Shown: positions 61,439 through 64,000 of the stretch, in pieces
Layout: the number at the start of each line of letters is the position of its first letter
How positions within the stretch are numbered: position 1 is the stretch's first letter
Assembly: GCF_002197845.1 (NCBI RefSeq)
Contig: NZ_NIDE01000004.1
Coordinates: 1,116,001-1,180,000, forward strand
DNA length: 64,000 bases
Reading direction: 5' to 3'
From: Fimbriiglobus ruber
Lineage (GTDB): Bacteria; Planctomycetota; Planctomycetia; Gemmatales; Gemmataceae
Translations under genes and position numbers: made by a program
Notes under the pieces: generated by a model
What the model saw: only the letters and a program-made list of their open reading frames with translations
Databases searched by the model: none
What the model was told of the DNA's origin: nothing

Positions 61439-63538
61439 ATGTCGCGGGCGTTCCGGGCGTCGGCCGTTTTGGCCGCGTGTGCCGTTCTGGGAGGGCCGGT
61501 CTTGACCGCGCAATCCGACGAGGGGATGTGGCTGCCGACCGACCCGCCCCGGCAGCAACTCAAGGACAAATACGGGTTCGACCTGACCGACGCCTGGGCC
61601 GCCCGGGCGATGCGGGCGTCCGTCCGCTTCGGCGGGGCGTCCGGCGGGTTCGTTTCGCCGGACGGGTTGATCGTCACCAACCACCACGTCGGCGCGGACT
61701 CGATCCACAAGCTCAGCACCAAGGACCGCGACCTGCTCCGCGACGGGTTCTACGCGAAAACCCGGTCCGAAGAACTCAAGTGCCCGGACATGGAACTCAA
61801 CGTCCTCCAGTCGATCGAGGACGTGACCGACCGGGTGAACGCGGCCGTCAAGCCGCAGATGACGACCGCCCAAGCCTTCGCCGCCCGCCGCGCGGTCATG
61901 GCCGAGATCGAGAAGGAATCGCTCACTGCGACCGGCCTCCGGTCGGATGTGGTCACGCTCTACCAGGGTGGTCTGTACCACCTCTACAGGTCCAAGAAGT
62001 ACACCGACGTCCGCCTCGTCTTCGCCCCGGAGACGGGGATCGCGGCTTTCGGCGGCGACGTCGACAACTTCGAGTATCCCCGGCACGGGCTCGATGTTTG
62101 CTTCTTCCGCGCGTACGAGAACGATGCCCCGGCCAAGGTCGCGGACTTCTTCAAGTGGAACACGACCGGCCCCGCGGAGAACGACCTGGTGTTCGTGACC
62201 GGGCACCCGGGCACGACGAACCGGCTCGAAACGTTGGCTAAGCTCAAGCACCGCCGCGACGTAACGCTGCCGTACACGCTGTACCGCCTGCGGACACTCG
62301 AAGCCGCCCTCACGCAGTTCAGCGAACAGAGCCCCGAGCAGCGCCGGCGGGCGTCCGCCGACCTGCACCGCGTCGCCAACGCGCGGAAGGCGTTCGCCGG
62401 CCAGATCCAGGGCTTGCTCGACCCCAAGATCCTCGGCCAGAAGCGGGACGCAGAGGCCCAGTTCGCGGACACGCTCAAGACTCAGCTCACCGGCAGCGGG
62501 CAAGCCGACGAGCGCTACCAGAAGAGCCTCCGCCGCATCGCGGACTTGCAAGCCGTGTTCGCCGGATTCGAGAAAAACTACTACCTGATCGAACGCGGCG
62601 ACGCGTTCTACTCGGAGCTGTTCGCCGTCGCCCGGCACTGTGCGCGGATGGCGGACGAGTTGCCGCGGAAGTCGGCCGACCGGCTCCGGGAGTACCGCGA
62701 CTCGAACCTCGATTCGCTCAAGCTCCAGCTTTATTCGCCTGCCCCGCTTTACCCCGACCTGGAGCGGCGGAAGCTGGAAGCCTCGCTCACGTTCCTGGCC
62801 GAGAACCTCGGCGGCGACCACCCCCTCGTGGTCCGCGTCCTTGATGGCAAGAACCCGGCCGCCCGGGCGACCGAACTCGTCGCGGACACGAAATTGTTTG
62901 ACGTGGCCGAGCGGAAAAAGCTCGTCGAAGGCGGTAAGACCGCGGTCGACGCGAGTACCGACCCGTTGGTCAAGTTAGCCAGGGCAATCGACGCGGACGC
63001 CCGGGTGGTCCGCAAGCGGTATGAAGAAGAGGTTGAGGAGCCGGAGCGGCAGGCTTACGCGGAGATCGCCCGCTTACGGTTCCTGGCCCTCGGCCGGACC
63101 GTCCCGCCGGACGCGACGTTCACCCTGCGGCTCGCGTTCGGCACGGTGAAAGGGTACGAAGTGGACGGCGCCGCGCTACCCTTCCACACGACCTTCGCCG
63201 GGGCGTTCGCCCGCGCGGACGCGCTCGGCAACCGCGACCCGTTCGAGCTGCCGTCGCGATGGCGGGACGGCAAGGCGAAGCTCGACCTGTCGACGCCGTT
63301 CGACTTCGTGAGTACGGCCGACACGATCGGCGGCAACAGCGGCAGTCCGGTGCTGAACCGGGCCGGCGAACTGGTCGGCATCAACTTCGACCGGAACCGC
63401 CACGGCCTAGTCCGCAACTTCGTCTACACGGACATCCAGGCCCGGCACATCGCCGTCCACAGCCGGGCAGTCCTCGAAGCACTGCGGAAACTGTACGGCG
63501 CGGGCGAACTGGTCAAGGAACTGACCGGCCAGGAGTAG
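61439..63538 (+). CDS. S46-family peptidase (dipeptidyl-peptidase 7/11 type)
   Basis: This 699-residue protein has a signal peptide (RASAVLAACAVLGGPVLTA). The chymotrypsin-like catalytic set is His in VTNHHVG (about 82-83), Asp in AFGGDVDNFEYPRH (about 207-209) and Ser634 in TIGGNSGSPVLN. The S46 helical insert occupies the middle (about 270-530). Family members remove dipeptides from the N-termini of oligopeptides in the periplasm, feeding peptide uptake. The ATG at 61439 has a GAGG site. Confidence 0.93.
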   Translation: MSRAFRASAVLAACAVLGGPVLTAQSDEGMWLPTDPPRQQLKDKYGFDLTDAWAARAMRASVRFGGASGGFVSPDGLIVTNHHVGADSIHKLSTKDRDLLRDGFYAKTRSEELKCPDMELNVLQSIEDVTDRVNAAVKPQMTTAQAFAARRAVMAEIEKESLTATGLRSDVVTLYQGGLYHLYRSKKYTDVRLVFAPETGIAAFGGDVDNFEYPRHGLDVCFFRAYENDAPAKVADFFKWNTTGPAENDLVFVTGHPGTTNRLETLAKLKHRRDVTLPYTLYRLRTLEAALTQFSEQSPEQRRRASADLHRVANARKAFAGQIQGLLDPKILGQKRDAEAQFADTLKTQLTGSGQADERYQKSLRRIADLQAVFAGFEKNYYLIERGDAFYSELFAVARHCARMADELPRKSADRLREYRDSNLDSLKLQLYSPAPLYPDLERRKLEASLTFLAENLGGDHPLVVRVLDGKNPAARATELVADTKLFDVAERKKLVEGGKTAVDASTDPLVKLARAIDADARVVRKRYEEEVEEPERQAYAEIARLRFLALGRTVPPDATFTLRLAFGTVKGYEVDGAALPFHTTFAGAFARADALGNRDPFELPSRWRDGKAKLDLSTPFDFVSTADTIGGNSGSPVLNRAGELVGINFDRNRHGLVRNFVYTDIQARHIAVHSRAVLEALRKLYGAGELVKELTGQE

Positions 63539-64000
63539 AGGAAGTGATACGCTAATCCCGGTGGTACAAGGTGTACCGCCGGGTCCACAGTGTTGCATGC
63601 CGACGCCGACTACCACTCGTTGCCAGTGCTACCGTTAATCAGACAGGAATCTCATCGCCCCGACCAGTCGGTGCTTAGGCAAAGCAAAAAGGATGACTCG
63701 TTTAGGCAGTATTTATCGGTGAGAACACGTCTCGTTGATGAAGAATCATTCGTTGTAGCCAATGCGACAACGGTTTATGTTCTAAATTCATGACCAATCG
63801 CACATTCTCAAAGTGCGCTTTTGTCGGTGTCTTCCTCGTAACAGTTCCAGTAGTTCAAAATCCCCGTGAGTGAAACCCTTTATTCTTTAAACAGTTATGT
63901 TCGCGTATCAGAAAGCGTTTCGTTGTCGTTATTTCCTTGAGCAAGTACGGCCAACATCCACCTGAACTGGAATCGTTTCGATGCCGCTTGCACTCGCGGG
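63539..64000. other. right-end region without a clear gene
   Basis: A 12-bp stem CCCGGTGGTACA/TGTACCGCCGGG with one T-G pair (63557-63583) follows the S46 peptidase and may end its transcript. Beyond it the sequence becomes AT-richer. A 67-codon frame at 63590-63793 shows no recognisable protein pattern. Nothing else can be supported to the window end. Confidence 0.4.
63557..63583 (+). terminator. stem-loop after the S46 peptidase gene
   Basis: CCCGGTGGTACA pairs with TGTACCGCCGGG across an AGG loop, 18 bp past the stop codon. It has no T-run, so termination is only plausible. Confidence 0.45.

Noticed and set aside
61406-62821. 471-codon minus-strand frame
   Set aside because: It is antisense to the S46 peptidase, which has intact catalytic motifs.
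63590-63793. 67-codon plus-strand frame at the right end
   Set aside because: It has no motif and no ribosome site, and part of the sequence is the end of a stem-loop region.

Overview
The window is high-GC bacterial DNA that looks like a planctomycete chromosome, most likely family Gemmataceae (inference). The evidence is the gene content: two short pseudopilin-type DUF1559 proteins plus a larger DUF1559-tailed protein, several Planctomycetes-specific surface/cytochrome modules (DUF1501, DUF1552, DUF1549/DUF1553, DUF1592-type proteins with CxxCH haem motifs), an ECF sigma factor with a long C-terminal extension, Tyr/Cys-rich exported proteins, and two members of a Gemmata-type paralogous family with an MLEFL..DRKLRL N-terminus. 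No rRNA, tRNA or CRISPR array was seen.

Left end (1-4800): an ISKra4-like insertion sequence (66-1781) is flanked by a 12-bp direct repeat and has split a TPR-like gene. Removing the element restores an open frame across the junction. Next come an unknown small protein, a decayed DUF1501 3' fragment and a secreted alpha/beta hydrolase. 4.8-12.1 kb holds a penicillin-acylase-family Ntn hydrolase, an MtfA-type zinc peptidase, an Ala/Pro-rich protein, a Gemmata-type paralog and the sigma-factor fusion. 12.2-16.6 kb holds two DUF1559 pseudopilin-like proteins, a small lipoprotein and membrane-anchored small proteins.

17-24 kb carries a VTT/TMEM64 membrane protein coupled to a zinc-ribbon membrane protein, an HNH nuclease, a DinG-type helicase that lacks the first Fe-S cysteine, a BON-domain protein, an RmlD-like reductase without its Tyr/Lys pair, and a cyclophilin. 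24.4-29.1 kb is the first DUF1501 + cytochrome/DUF1549/DUF1553 operon. 29.7-46.9 kb is a mixed housekeeping and envelope stretch: Tpx, Lon-N domain, DUF309, GspF-like, DUF1559-tailed protein, GT39, two-gene enolase/hydrolase operon, NicO/RcnA metal exporter, SDR and FHA proteins, and exported low-complexity proteins. 47-58 kb has a PHP phosphoesterase and two more surface modules (DUF1552 + DUF1592-type; DUF1501 + DUF1549/1553). 58-63.5 kb has a squalene-cyclase-repeat protein with a CxxCH motif, a decayed phospholipase-D nuclease, the second Gemmata-type paralog, a THUMP-like methyltransferase and an S46 peptidase.

The most distinctive non-coding content is a set of large, precise inverted-repeat elements: 24100-24379 (53-bp perfect arms), 29310-29633 (68-bp arms that themselves contain hairpins), 25901-25984 (31-bp arms) and a MITE-like element at 40472-40778 with 25-bp perfect terminal inverted repeats. 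I found no convincing new defence or biosynthetic system. The best leads are the repeat elements, the IS-disrupted gene, the pseudogenes and a few enzymes with missing key residues.
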